Of a stretch of DNA of 64,000 bases, positions 43,436 through 53,013 are shown in pieces. The notes under the pieces were generated by a model. It was not told where the DNA came from. It ran no database searches and saw nothing but the letters and a program-made list of their open reading frames with translations. How positions within the stretch are numbered: position 1 is the first letter of the stretch; every line of letters starts with the position of its first letter. A program made the translations under genes and the position numbers. Source of the stretch: Candidatus Poseidoniales archaeon (GTDB lineage: Archaea; Thermoplasmatota; Poseidoniia; Poseidoniales; Poseidoniaceae); the NCBI GenBank assembly GCA_003602415.1, contig QQSK01000003.1, forward strand, positions 1-64,000, written 5' to 3'.

Positions 43436-44941
43436 ATGGTGACTAGTGATTGGACCGAACGTCACCGACCTCAGAGTGAAAGATTTCTCGAAGGCAATGA
43501 TGCTCAGAGGAAAAAAATACGCTCATGGCTAGACCAGTGGAAAGAAGGAAAGCCTGACAAGCCAGGATTATTGCTAATCGGGCCACCTGGTGTTGGAAAA
43601 ACAACTGTAGCTCGTGCAGTTGCTGCAGATATGGGCTGGCAAGTAATTGAATTAAATGCGAGTGATTCTCGTAATGCAGGTGCAATTCGTAAGGCCGCAA
43701 CTCACGCCTCGAATCATGGCTCATTATTCATGACACCCGGGACTAAACCTGCGCGTACGCTAATCTTACTTGATGAAGTTGACCATCTATCTGGAGGTTT
43801 ACGTGCAATCTCCAGTGATAGAATTTCATCCATCGTCACTGGTGAAGATTTAGATCCATCTAAAGCACTCAAAGGAGATAGTGGAGGTAAAGCAGAATTG
43901 CTTAATTTGTTATCTCAGACAAAACAACCTGTTATTCTTGCATGCAATGATGAAATGGGGCTTTGGGGAAGGTCTTCATCAACATGGAGAACGGCACGTG
44001 ATAGATTTAGTAAGCACTTAATTACTATACGTTTTGAGAGGGCTTCAAATGAAGCACTTCGAAGGATTGCTCTGAGGGTTATCAAACAAGAAGGATATAC
44101 TGCAGACCCTGGTGCTATTGATGAATTGGTAAACAACAATCCTGGAGACCTCCGTGCATTGGTAAGGGATTTGCAAGTCATGTGTACGCTTGCTGATGAT
44201 AATCTGACCAAAGATATGGTAAGAGAAAATATCGAAACTGGAGTTAGGGATACCACAGTTGAAATCTTCCCAGGTCTAGATTTATTGTATCGTTCAAGAA
44301 CTGCAGATAAGGCAATGATGGCAATGCGTTCCTTGGATAAGAGCCCTGATGATATGGTGGCGTGGGTCTCTTGGAATAATGGGGTTGTATTTACTGAAAA
44401 ACCCGCAATCAGAAGAGGTTCTCAGCCCCTCTCTCTTGCTGATAGATTATTGACTAGTAGATTTAGAAACACCGCACATAGGTCATGGTATTGGTCATCT
44501 AACCTTTCAGGATTAGCAGCTAGTGTGACTATGTCGAAACCTGTTGAGGGCAGAATATTTTGTACCTATCCTGGATTTTTGCGTAGAGATTCAGCCTGGG
44601 TTAAGAGGTCGGTTGTAGATCGTTTAGCTGAAACCTGCGGTTGTTCAAAAAAAGCGGTTAGAGAGGAATTACTACCTTCTTTGGTAGCAGTTCAATCTGA
44701 AAATAGTGATGATTTCTCAATATCTTTGGCACTTGGATTATCCCCAGAAGAACATGCAGCAATTTGTGGTTTGAAATCTAATCTAGTCTCGACAAAAAAA
44801 TTGATGGAATTATACTCTAAGGAATTAGAGAAAATGTCATCAGAGAATGTACTGCCAATTATCGAAGAGGTAAAAGTCGAAGATACTGAAATCGAGGAGA
44901 CCGAACCTGAGAAAGATTCAGGCCAGAGAACTTTGTTCTAA
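43436..44941 (+). CDS. rfcL: Replication factor C large subunit
   Basis: Clamp-loader subunit that opens PCNA rings with ATP. AAA+ ATPase features: Walker A GPPGVGKT (49-56), VIELNASDSRN, Walker B LILLDEVDHLSG, sensor 1 ILACND. The C-terminal half is the archaeal RfcL collar and the protein ends QRTLF, consistent with a PCNA-interacting PIP box. 501 aa, as usual. The last four bases overlap the convergent trkH. Confidence 0.95.
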   Translation: MVTSDWTERHRPQSERFLEGNDAQRKKIRSWLDQWKEGKPDKPGLLLIGPPGVGKTTVARAVAADMGWQVIELNASDSRNAGAIRKAATHASNHGSLFMTPGTKPARTLILLDEVDHLSGGLRAISSDRISSIVTGEDLDPSKALKGDSGGKAELLNLLSQTKQPVILACNDEMGLWGRSSSTWRTARDRFSKHLITIRFERASNEALRRIALRVIKQEGYTADPGAIDELVNNNPGDLRALVRDLQVMCTLADDNLTKDMVRENIETGVRDTTVEIFPGLDLLYRSRTADKAMMAMRSLDKSPDDMVAWVSWNNGVVFTEKPAIRRGSQPLSLADRLLTSRFRNTAHRSWYWSSNLSGLAASVTMSKPVEGRIFCTYPGFLRRDSAWVKRSVVDRLAETCGCSKKAVREELLPSLVAVQSENSDDFSISLALGLSPEEHAAICGLKSNLVSTKKLMELYSKELEKMSSENVLPIIEEVKVEDTEIEETEPEKDSGQRTLF

Positions 44942-46572
44942 TCCTCGTCATTATTTCCCTTGTCTTCCATTTTCTCAAACAATTCTCGAATAAGCTTTAC
45001 AGAAGCTCTATCAGGTGCTTCGCGCTCTTCTCTGGACCAAGTTCTTGGATGCAACAATAATAGTGCAGTCATTAATTCCAATCGACCGAACCACATCAAA
45101 ATCGATGTAATGATTAGTGATGGCGTACCTAATGATGCCCAAGTGTTCGAAGGACCATAATCACCTAATGTTGGTCCAGTATTTCCTAGTGACGAAGCTA
45201 CAACAGCGACTACAGATTCAAAATCTGAATTAGGCATAGTTACTGCCAAAATTATACATGAAAGTGCGAATAATCCAGTCCAGACAAATAACATTCCAAT
45301 GATTAGTCCCAATCTATCGCCTTCGACAACCTCATCATTCATTCTTATTCTGAAGATTCTCTTCGGCTGGGCAATTCTTCCAATTTCTCTCCATGCGACT
45401 TTCAAAGCCAGTTTGACTCGCATCAATTTCAGACCACCACTTGTTGAGCCAGCACATGCACCAACAATCATCAGTAAGAATAGCAGAATATGAGTGACAA
45501 CAGGCCAAAGCATGTAATCTGTGGTTGTATATCCAGTTGATGTTCCAATGGATACAACTGTGAATAATGAATCAAAAAATCCATCACTCAAATTACTTCC
45601 TTGAGATAGCAGAGCAAAGAATACGAAAGCCGTAGTTGCAACGATAACTAGAACATAACTTCGTCCTTCCTGATCAGTGAACACTTTGTCCCATTGTTTT
45701 TCCCAAGCTAACCAAATCAACGTGAAATTAACTCCTGCTAAGAACATAAAACAGATAATTATCGCTTCTACAACAAAACTGTCATAGTATCCTATAGATG
45801 CGTCATGAGTTGAAAAACCACCCGATGGCATTGTTGTAAGTCCATGGTTAAATGCATCAAAGAAACTTAGGTCACCTATAGACCAGAGCAACAAGATTTC
45901 CAATGCGGTTAGGACAATATAAATCGTCCATAATGCCAGAGCGGTTTCTTGTAATTTGGGCCTCAGTCTGGATAATGATGGGCCGGTTAATTCTGCTCTA
46001 GCCAAAGCCATTCCGCCTCCTAGTACTCTTGATAGAAGCATCAAACCTAGCATGATTATTCCCATGCCACCTAGCCATTGTGTCAAAGAACGCCAAATCA
46101 GAATACCTTGAGGTTGGGCATTGATACAATCCTTGGTGCTTCCAGTACAATTTGGACTCATGGACTGTTCGATAACAGTCGCTCCTGTTGTAGTGAATCC
46201 AGACATTGATTCGAACCATGAGTTAACAAATCCTCTTCCTATGTCCATCATTGATGAACCATCGGTGAATGGTCCATGGAATACTCCGCCCAGCCAGAAT
46301 GGCAAACTACCAATTAGAACAGCAACGGGCCAAGCAAGAGCAACTGCGGCAAATGCTTCTCTATCTCTGAGTCTTTCTGTAGTATCTGAACGCACTCCAA
46401 GACTCAACAAGGCCAATCCAATAATTCCCGAAATTACCAAAGGTAACATGAAAGAAATCATAGCGGTTCCAAAACCATCTAGCCACCAAGCAACTAAGAA
46501 ACTGAATGACAATGGAATCAACATTGCCATCATCGTCCAACCGACGATTAGTGAAAGTACGTCACGACGCAT
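44938..46572 (-). CDS. trkH: Trk-type potassium uptake protein TrkH
   Basis: Membrane K+ channel-like transporter subunit of 544 aa with about ten hydrophobic segments. The four pore loops of the TrkH family are visible as GFTTTGAT, MPSGGFSTHD, GTSTGYTTTDY and SLGNTGPTLG, each with the selectivity-filter glycine, and GSTSGGLKLMR lies between loops 3 and 4. It is driven by the membrane potential and gated by TrkA, encoded five bases upstream on the same strand. GAGG precedes the ATG. Confidence 0.95.
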   Translation of the reverse strand: MRRDVLSLIVGWTMMAMLIPLSFSFLVAWWLDGFGTAMISFMLPLVISGIIGLALLSLGVRSDTTERLRDREAFAAVALAWPVAVLIGSLPFWLGGVFHGPFTDGSSMMDIGRGFVNSWFESMSGFTTTGATVIEQSMSPNCTGSTKDCINAQPQGILIWRSLTQWLGGMGIIMLGLMLLSRVLGGGMALARAELTGPSLSRLRPKLQETALALWTIYIVLTALEILLLWSIGDLSFFDAFNHGLTTMPSGGFSTHDASIGYYDSFVVEAIIICFMFLAGVNFTLIWLAWEKQWDKVFTDQEGRSYVLVIVATTAFVFFALLSQGSNLSDGFFDSLFTVVSIGTSTGYTTTDYMLWPVVTHILLFLLMIVGACAGSTSGGLKLMRVKLALKVAWREIGRIAQPKRIFRIRMNDEVVEGDRLGLIIGMLFVWTGLFALSCIILAVTMPNSDFESVVAVVASSLGNTGPTLGDYGPSNTWASLGTPSLIITSILMWFGRLELMTALLLLHPRTWSREEREAPDRASVKLIRELFEKMEDKGNNDED

Positions 46573-46577
46573 TTACC

Positions 46578-47993
46578 TCACACCTTGAATTTCTTTTCGA
46601 GGTCATCAACATGATCTGGTGGCAAGAATATGGTCAGTCTGTCACCTTCTAGCAAAGTTTTGGTAGAAGAAGGACGCATAGTTTCCCATTCATCGTGAAT
46701 ATTTTGTCTTTGAATAAATGCAACTTTACACCAATCAGGTAATCCTGCATCTGCTATAGTTTTTCCAGCAAATTTCAATTCAGAACTTATTGGTAAACAA
46801 ATTCCAATTACATCAGGGACGCTGGAAAGTACAGCGTATGGTCCAGGTAATTCAGAATGTATTCGAGAAAGAATTGTATCGATTGCAACTCTCTTTCTGT
46901 CAACTGAAAATGTAACGCCCATTCTTCGAACAACATTCACCAAATCAGCATCATAGAGGATCAGTCCAGTACGTTCTACGCCCATGTCACTTGCTAGTAA
47001 TACGGCCGCAATTGAAGCATGGTCATCATCTAGAGCAGATATTGCAATATCATGTGACCCAATCTCAATTTCTGATAACAAATCCTTATCCAAATGGTCT
47101 CCGTGAATGATTTCTATTCCCTTACGATTACCGATATCTGAACCTGCAAGATTGTTTGCCCTTTCCAAATCTCTTTCAACAACGGTAACAGTTCCATTTG
47201 CATCTAGCCAAGCTTTAGCCAATCTAATTCCAATCAGTCCAGCACCAAATATAGCGATTTTAGGTCTATCTGGGAAATCTATTGCCTCATGACCAAAAAT
47301 ACGTAAAATCCTGTTAAACGATGCTTCGCCTGCAGTTGCTATTGCTACTCTATCATTTGGAAGTATTTGGTCATCAGCACTTGGCACCTTTCCAGGCATT
47401 CCATCTCTTTTCAGACCCACAATAAGGGGCATTCCACCTTCGACCTTGGCTCCAGAATCTCTCAAAGTTCGATGAACTACACTGCCTGCTTCTGGCTTAA
47501 CATCTAATTCGACGATGAATGCGTCCGCCTCAAAAGGAATCACTTCGGTCAACGAAGAAGATCTCAATCCAGACATAAGTCGTTCAATTGCACCATCTAC
47601 GGGATGAACAACATGGTCTACACCTGCCCATTTTGCTAATTTACCTGATTTGTACTCTTCAACGAACATAGGATTCCTTACTCGGCATATTGTCATCAAA
47701 CTGCCTTTTCCTTTGGTCTGCTCGTTATGCACATGTTTTGCTAAAGCACATGAAAGGATATTTCTTTCATCTGAGTTAGTTGCTGCAACATATACTTGTG
47801 CAGACTCAATTCCTGCTTCGAGGAATTTGTTTCTTTGAGTGATGTCTCCGTGTAAAACTAAGATGTCCATTCCTTGAGAGTTTTTGACAGCTCTTGCGCT
47901 ATTATCGACTAGAACAACGTCCTTGTCTTCGCTTCTGAGCGCTTTGGCTAAGCCTGTTCCTACACGACCGCCTCCACCAATGATTACCCTCAT
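46578..47993 (-). CDS. trkA: Trk potassium uptake regulatory protein TrkA
   Basis: 471-aa peripheral gating subunit with two RCK units. The first Rossmann motif is VIIGGGGRVGTGLAKAL at the N-terminus and the second is AIFGAGLIGIRLAKAW near residue 235, each followed by a TrkA_C-type domain. It binds NAD(H) or nucleotides and opens TrkH. The ATG at 47993 is chosen; it overlaps the transglutaminase gene stop as ATGA, and GAGAGGAT lies upstream. A longer start at 48014 is unlikely. Confidence 0.95.
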   Translation of the reverse strand: MRVIIGGGGRVGTGLAKALRSEDKDVVLVDNSARAVKNSQGMDILVLHGDITQRNKFLEAGIESAQVYVAATNSDERNILSCALAKHVHNEQTKGKGSLMTICRVRNPMFVEEYKSGKLAKWAGVDHVVHPVDGAIERLMSGLRSSSLTEVIPFEADAFIVELDVKPEAGSVVHRTLRDSGAKVEGGMPLIVGLKRDGMPGKVPSADDQILPNDRVAIATAGEASFNRILRIFGHEAIDFPDRPKIAIFGAGLIGIRLAKAWLDANGTVTVVERDLERANNLAGSDIGNRKGIEIIHGDHLDKDLLSEIEIGSHDIAISALDDDHASIAAVLLASDMGVERTGLILYDADLVNVVRRMGVTFSVDRKRVAIDTILSRIHSELPGPYAVLSSVPDVIGICLPISSELKFAGKTIADAGLPDWCKVAFIQRQNIHDEWETMRPSSTKTLLEGDRLTIFLPPDHVDDLEKKFKV

Positions 47994-49534
47994 GATAGAT
48001 CCTCTCCCAACCATTTGTTATTCCAAGTTCCACCAATCACTTCGTAACCTTCAGTGTAAAATGATCTTAATCTCTTGAAATCGTTACCAGATAACGAACC
48101 ACCAGAGTAGTAACCATCTACATTTTCCCAAGGTGCTTTCTCTATCCAATCGATGTATGCTGTTGGAGTGTGAACCAACCACTTATGATTTACAACATCT
48201 ACCGAACCTTCGACATAACAAGATTCGAGAATTATATCATTCGCCTCACACCATTCATCGGACATTGGAAGCATAATGTATGCCCAAGCGTGGCCCTGCC
48301 ATGATTCAAATTCAGAATCTGCAAGTGCCCCAAACACATACCAAGTAGGGATTCCTTTAGTTCGCATGATGCTCATGAATGCATTGGACTGTTCGTCACA
48401 ATCACCCATTCCTGCAACAAGACACTGTTCCCCACTTCTTGCAACATTTGGTGCACTGACATCGTATGGAACATTATCGTTTAACCAATCAAAGGTAGCC
48501 CTCGCAAATGCATAGGCGTTGTCCTTTAGATTTCCAGGTAATGAAGCCTCAATACTTGCTGCCGTTTGATACACAGTAGGTGCTGTGGATTGTCTAGCAT
48601 CGATAGCCCACCCCTCAGCACCTCTATCATACCAAGGATTGGCTGAAAATGTGGCTGATCTAGACCCCATGCCTCTTTCTTCAATATCATCGAAAGTACC
48701 AGAACGAGAGACACTAGTCCCTTCCGATTTACCATCTACTTTACCATCCATTCTTGTTGAATGCCACCATGTGTGAGATGATGATTTGAGATTTACTGCG
48801 AAGTCTACAGTTTCATGGGTTCCTGCTGGCACATCTATTGATACTCTTACACAGTCTCCATGAGGGCATTTTTCAGAACCTAATCCTTTACCTGGCCACC
48901 AAACTTCGGTTCCATCTCCAGTTACGATGGCATTCGATTTTTGTCTAGTAGAACCATCCGTTGGTATTGCAATAACTTCTCCATCAAGACGTAATTCCAT
49001 AGAATTAATTTCTTGAATTTGAGATTTTGCAATTTCCGTGCCATCTGTATAAGCAAGAGAAAAAGCACCTCCTTCGTTGCTTGTTACATCCATAGGTATT
49101 GGTATTGATTCCTCCAAGTGACCATTTCCTGAACCATTATTCCAAAGATCAATACTTCGAACTACTGTGTATTCGGCCTCTAGAGGATAGACTTGATGAG
49201 GAGCTAGACCCTCCATAATGTAGTCTTCAATTTCGGCCCATTTAGCCAGAACAAATTGTTTAGCATCAGGTGTGAAAAATATGAATGCTATTAGAGCAAT
49301 CAATCCTAATTGGTTAATTTTGCTTCTCTTCTTTCGAACTTTTCTCTTACTTGAAGAACTTGTCATCGCATGCCTAGGTGCAACGCCTTGCTTTGCTTTT
49401 CGAGTAGGTGAACGCATGAATTCTCCTCGAACTCTTGCATTCATGCCGGATGCACCTGAAATTACTCTACCGCAACTATAGCAGATAGAATCGCCCGGTA
49501 GCGTTTGGGCTCGGCAGAACGGACACGTTCCCAT
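47990..49534 (-). CDS. Membrane-anchored transglutaminase-like protein with N-terminal zinc ribbon
   Basis: 514 aa. An N-terminal zinc ribbon (Cys 4, 7, 18, 21) in a basic cytosolic segment is followed by one transmembrane helix at about 76-90 and a large outside region. The transglutaminase-like core has GMGDCDEQS with Cys379, WQGHAWA with His415, and an aspartate in the EGSVDVVNH segment, so a papain-like catalytic triad seems intact. Such domains in prokaryotes act as peptidases or cross-linkers. The stop is joined to trkA by ATGA, which hints at a link with membrane transport but may only be operon packing. Confidence 0.82.
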   Translation of the reverse strand: MGTCPFCRAQTLPGDSICYSCGRVISGASGMNARVRGEFMRSPTRKAKQGVAPRHAMTSSSSKRKVRKKRSKINQLGLIALIAFIFFTPDAKQFVLAKWAEIEDYIMEGLAPHQVYPLEAEYTVVRSIDLWNNGSGNGHLEESIPIPMDVTSNEGGAFSLAYTDGTEIAKSQIQEINSMELRLDGEVIAIPTDGSTRQKSNAIVTGDGTEVWWPGKGLGSEKCPHGDCVRVSIDVPAGTHETVDFAVNLKSSSHTWWHSTRMDGKVDGKSEGTSVSRSGTFDDIEERGMGSRSATFSANPWYDRGAEGWAIDARQSTAPTVYQTAASIEASLPGNLKDNAYAFARATFDWLNDNVPYDVSAPNVARSGEQCLVAGMGDCDEQSNAFMSIMRTKGIPTWYVFGALADSEFESWQGHAWAYIMLPMSDEWCEANDIILESCYVEGSVDVVNHKWLVHTPTAYIDWIEKAPWENVDGYYSGGSLSGNDFKRLRSFYTEGYEVIGGTWNNKWLGEDLS

Positions 49535-49616
49535 TGTTATCTAGGCTAGACGGTACCTCCATGAAGGTTCTGCCCCCAAATAAAAGTGAAAAACCTGTAA
49601 TTAAACTAGGCAAAAT

Positions 49617-49641
49617 GTGCATTAGTGGCCCTAATGAGCAC
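49617..49641. terminator. Hairpin after the six-helix membrane-protein gene
   Basis: GTGC-ATTAG, a five-base loop, CTAAT-GA-GCAC gives a nine-pair stem with a two-base bulge. It lies directly after the stop at 49646 on the minus strand and is followed by a short T-rich run, consistent with an intrinsic archaeal terminator. Confidence 0.35.
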
Positions 49642-49645
49642 TTAC

Positions 49646-50365
49646 TTACTCTTCTTCTTTAGTGTTAGTGCGAGATGCATCGGACCAGATTCTTCTAAGA
49701 CGCCTTCTAGCTGGTTTTGGAACAGCAGCCCAAACCCAATTGTGAGCACTTTTTTCGGCTAAAAGCAATGGAGGAATCACAAATATCCAAATTATCGGAT
49801 TTTTTACTGCAGTGTATAATGAAGTAATTAGTAAACATTCCCAGAAAAACGTTTTCAAAACTATGCCCCATCTCTTTCCTAGGAGCATTCCATATCCATG
49901 ACGACAAAAAATCAATGCGTGAGCTCTTGGTGAAATTATTGCAACAAGTAAGATAGTTGAACCTAAGGTTAAATCAAGATCATATATTTGCAGAAGTCTG
50001 AAAATTACAAACATTGCAACCATGCCACCAACAGCAAGACCCAATGCCCAACCTGTAGTAGGTTGTGAACCAGTTCTTCGAACTTTCTTCGTTCGTAATA
50101 TCAAGTGTACAATAACCGCTAAAATAAGGCAAATTACAAGATTGAGATAGGGCAAAAATTTACCCTCTAAGTAAGGCAATAAAAGACTACTATCCCCCAT
50201 TGAACCATATACGCCTCCTAACAATATTCCCCAGAACATCATGCTCCAAGCAGTAGGTAGATCATAGAATCCAGAATATCTGGTCATCACTCCGCGCCAG
50301 CCTAATCCCATACCGATTAATGCAGTAATCGATGCGATCTGAAACAACATCAAATCGCTCGCCAT
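49646..50365 (-). CDS. Polytopic membrane protein of unknown function
   Basis: 239 aa with about six probable membrane helices (clear ones near 3-22, 38-53, 70-92, 104-125, 130-148, 172-200) and a very basic, then acidic C-terminus (KPARRRLRRIW). AGGAG lies six bases before the ATG. No family recognised and no catalytic motif seen. It is divergent from the ArsA-type ATPase gene. Confidence 0.68.
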   Translation of the reverse strand: MASDLMLFQIASITALIGMGLGWRGVMTRYSGFYDLPTAWSMMFWGILLGGVYGSMGDSSLLLPYLEGKFLPYLNLVICLILAVIVHLILRTKKVRRTGSQPTTGWALGLAVGGMVAMFVIFRLLQIYDLDLTLGSTILLVAIISPRAHALIFCRHGYGMLLGKRWGIVLKTFFWECLLITSLYTAVKNPIIWIFVIPPLLLAEKSAHNWVWAAVPKPARRRLRRIWSDASRTNTKEEE

Positions 50366-50442
50366 GCTATACTCCTGTCAAGCACTATTCAAGTGAGTTG
50401 TGCAAACCTAAGCCTTGAATATGTCCATCTTGAGGCTATGAT

Positions 50443-51606
50443 ATGGCACGACTACTTCTTTTCGGAGGAAAAGGCGGAGTGGGTAAGACAACTACCTCAA
50501 CTTCTACCGCTGTAGGATTAGCAGATTCAGGCCTGAAGGTCCTTTTGGTAAGTAGCGATCCAGCACATAGTACATCAGACAGTCTTGGTGTACAATTAGG
50601 TCCGGAACCAACCGCTGTTGAGGGCGTTGATGGATTATGGGGCTTGGAATTAGATCCTGAAGCAAGAATTTCAGACCACATTCCAAAACTTACAGAAAGT
50701 TTAGGTCCATTGATGGGAGGAGAAAACCCTGATTTGAACGCATCTGAAATGATCCTTCCAGGATTGGATGAAGCAATGGCATTCGATGAGCTGCTTAAGC
50801 ATCTAGAAAACCCTGATTGGGATGTAATTGTTTTTGATACAGCACCTACAGGGCACACTCTACGCTTCTTAGCACTACCTGAAATTATTGAAAAATGGGC
50901 TGACAAGATAATTCGCATGCATCGAGTTACTGGAGGTATTAGAGCACTTATGTTTGGGTCCAAAGATGGAGAAAAGATGCGTGATGAATTAGAAAAATTC
51001 CGTCGCAGAGTTTTACATGTTAGGAGAATTCTTTGTAATCCAGATGTAACTAGATTCACACTTGTAACGATCCCTGAAAAGATGGGTGTCAATGAAACCA
51101 TTCGTGCTCATCAAGCATTGGATGAATTCAAGCTACCAGTGTCAGGATGCGTTGTAAATCGCATGACTCCAGATTTAGAACATGAGTTTATTCAGACAAG
51201 GCGCTCTAACGAGCGAAAAAATGTTGATGACTTATCCAAATCATTACCTGATTTACATCTACACGAAGTCGAGCTAAAGGATTCAGATATTCACGGAATT
51301 GAATCTTTGAGAAATATCTGTGCTGAGTTACATGGTGAAATAAATATCTCAGATGGACTAGGTCCTTTCGATATAGGACTTGGACTTGAAGTCCATCGTG
51401 GCACTTGGTCAGATGGAGATAATGTTTTACTGCATTTACCTGGTATTGCTCGTGAAGATTTGTCCCTTCGTAGCGAATCGGGAACTGTTTATGTTGGAAT
51501 TAATTCCCGTGAACATCCAGTACCATTCGATAGACCTGCTAAAGCAAGTCAAGTAAATGCTAAACTTGAAGATGATATCTTGAGATTAACATTCCCTTCT
51601 GAATAA
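50443..51606 (+). CDS. ArsA/Get3-family ATPase with C-terminal HSP20-like domain
   Basis: 387 aa. The deviant P-loop GGKGGVGKT (8-16) is followed by SSDPAHSTSDSLG and FDTAPTGHTLRFL, which identify the ArsA/Get3 family. After about residue 315 a beta-rich domain (LEVHRGTWSDGDNVLLHLPG to the end) resembles the HSP20-like tail seen in many ArsA-type proteins. Roles known for the family are insertion of tail-anchored membrane proteins (Get3) or arsenite efflux (ArsA). No arsenite pump gene is nearby, and srp54 lies 42 bp downstream, so membrane-protein targeting is more likely. Single ATPase domain, so it probably works as a dimer. Confidence 0.88.
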   Translation: MARLLLFGGKGGVGKTTTSTSTAVGLADSGLKVLLVSSDPAHSTSDSLGVQLGPEPTAVEGVDGLWGLELDPEARISDHIPKLTESLGPLMGGENPDLNASEMILPGLDEAMAFDELLKHLENPDWDVIVFDTAPTGHTLRFLALPEIIEKWADKIIRMHRVTGGIRALMFGSKDGEKMRDELEKFRRRVLHVRRILCNPDVTRFTLVTIPEKMGVNETIRAHQALDEFKLPVSGCVVNRMTPDLEHEFIQTRRSNERKNVDDLSKSLPDLHLHEVELKDSDIHGIESLRNICAELHGEINISDGLGPFDIGLGLEVHRGTWSDGDNVLLHLPGIAREDLSLRSESGTVYVGINSREHPVPFDRPAKASQVNAKLEDDILRLTFPSE

Positions 51607-51648
51607 TTATCCGTTGGGTTCAAACCCAATGCTCTTTTGGGTTGAAAT

Positions 51649-53013
51649 ATGGCACTCGAGTCACTCTCTAGGGGAATCTTCTCCGCTTTGGGGATGCTCA
51701 AGAGTAAAAGGAAACTCGATGAAGACGAGTTAAAGGAGATGTTACGCTCACTTAGAAGGGCTCTCCAAGAAGCAGATTTCAACGTCCGACAAACCAAAGA
51801 GATCACTGAAAAACTCGAAATTCGACTCCGAGAAGAAGAGGCTAGACCTGGAATTACTTTGCAAACGCATGCAATGAATATACTCTATACTGAATTGGTA
51901 CGCTTACTTGGACCATCTAGAGAAGTCAGGCCGCATCAATCAACAATTCTGATGGTTGGATTATATGGTAATGGTAAGACCACTAGTACTGCGAAATTAG
52001 CAGAATGGTATCGCCGCCGACATGGTGTACGTGTTGCAGTAATCGAAGCCGACGTACATCGACCTGGTGCTTACAACCAATTGACACAATTGTTGGAAGA
52101 TTCAACTGTTGATGTTTATGGGGAGCCTGACAACAAAAGTGCAGTAGATATCGTTCGTAACGGTTTGAAGGCTCATGCAGCTGCAGACTTGGTTATTATC
52201 GATACAGCAGGCCGCCACAAATTAGACGAAGAATTAGTGGTTGAACTAGAAGAAATCTCTGCAGTTGCAAATGCCAATGAGAGATTCTTGGTCATAGATG
52301 CTCAAGTTGGGCAATCCGCGGGCCCTGTAGCCGCTAACTTCCATGATTTGGCAGGTGTTACAGGAATTGTAATCACTAAACTCGATGGTACTGCAAGAGG
52401 TGGTGGAGCATTATCTGCAGTAGCAACCACTGGTGCTCCTGTAATGTATATTGGTACTGGTGAAAAGGTAGCTGATTTGGAGAAATTTGAATCTGATCGT
52501 TTTATTTCAAGACTACTGGGCATGGGTGACATTCGTGGCCTAATTGACCTAGCACCTGAAGATATGGATGAAGAAGAAGCCATGCGTATTACTCAGCGAA
52601 TGTTATCTGGTAGATTCACCCTAAATGATATGTATTCACAAATGGAAATGATGTCTAAGGTAGGAACTATTGACAAGTTGCTATCATTCCTTCCCTCCGG
52701 TATGTTTGGCGGAATGGGTGCTATGGGCAAGAACCAAAAAGAGGCCATGCAGGCTAATTTAGACCGTTATCGTGTTATCATGGATTCTATGACTACCTAT
52801 GAGAAAGATGAGCCTGCCAAAATAAAGGCTGATAGAATCAAACGGATTGCAAGAGGGTCTGGTGTCAAGGAAAAAGACGTTCGAGAATTGATTGGACAAT
52901 GGAATCGTTCTCGTAAGATGATGAAGGGAATGAGCGGTAATCGTAAGATGAACAAGCAAATGAAACGCATGATGCGTGATACTGAAATGGATTTCGATGG
53001 TCTCGAAATGTGA
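51649..53013 (+). CDS. srp54: Signal recognition particle protein SRP54
   Basis: GTPase that binds signal sequences and 7S RNA and docks ribosomes at the membrane, 454 aa. N domain 1-95, G domain with [15 protein letters not shown] (104-118; GQGSGKT is the common form, here Y-G-N), DTAGRHKLD and [10 protein letters not shown], then a methionine-rich M domain from about 300 ([33 protein letters not shown]). Preceded by the ArsA/Get3-type gene, so both targeting factors sit together. The stop abuts the convergent proS. Confidence 0.96.
   Translation: MALESLSRGIFSALGMLKSKRKLDEDELKEMLRSLRRALQEADFNVRQTKEITEKLEIRLREEEARPGITLQTHAMNILYTELVRLLGPSREVRPHQSTILMVGLYGNGKTTSTAKLAEWYRRRHGVRVAVIEADVHRPGAYNQLTQLLEDSTVDVYGEPDNKSAVDIVRNGLKAHAAADLVIIDTAGRHKLDEELVVELEEISAVANANERFLVIDAQVGQSAGPVAANFHDLAGVTGIVITKLDGTARGGGALSAVATTGAPVMYIGTGEKVADLEKFESDRFISRLLGMGDIRGLIDLAPEDMDEEEAMRITQRMLSGRFTLNDMYSQMEMMSKVGTIDKLLSFLPSGMFGGMGAMGKNQKEAMQANLDRYRVIMDSMTTYEKDEPAKIKADRIKRIARGSGVKEKDVRELIGQWNRSRKMMKGMSGNRKMNKQMKRMMRDTEMDFDGLEM

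Noticed and set aside
50443-51606. Arsenite-pump ATPase
   Set aside because: There is a single ATPase domain, no ars genes nearby, and srp54 is adjacent.
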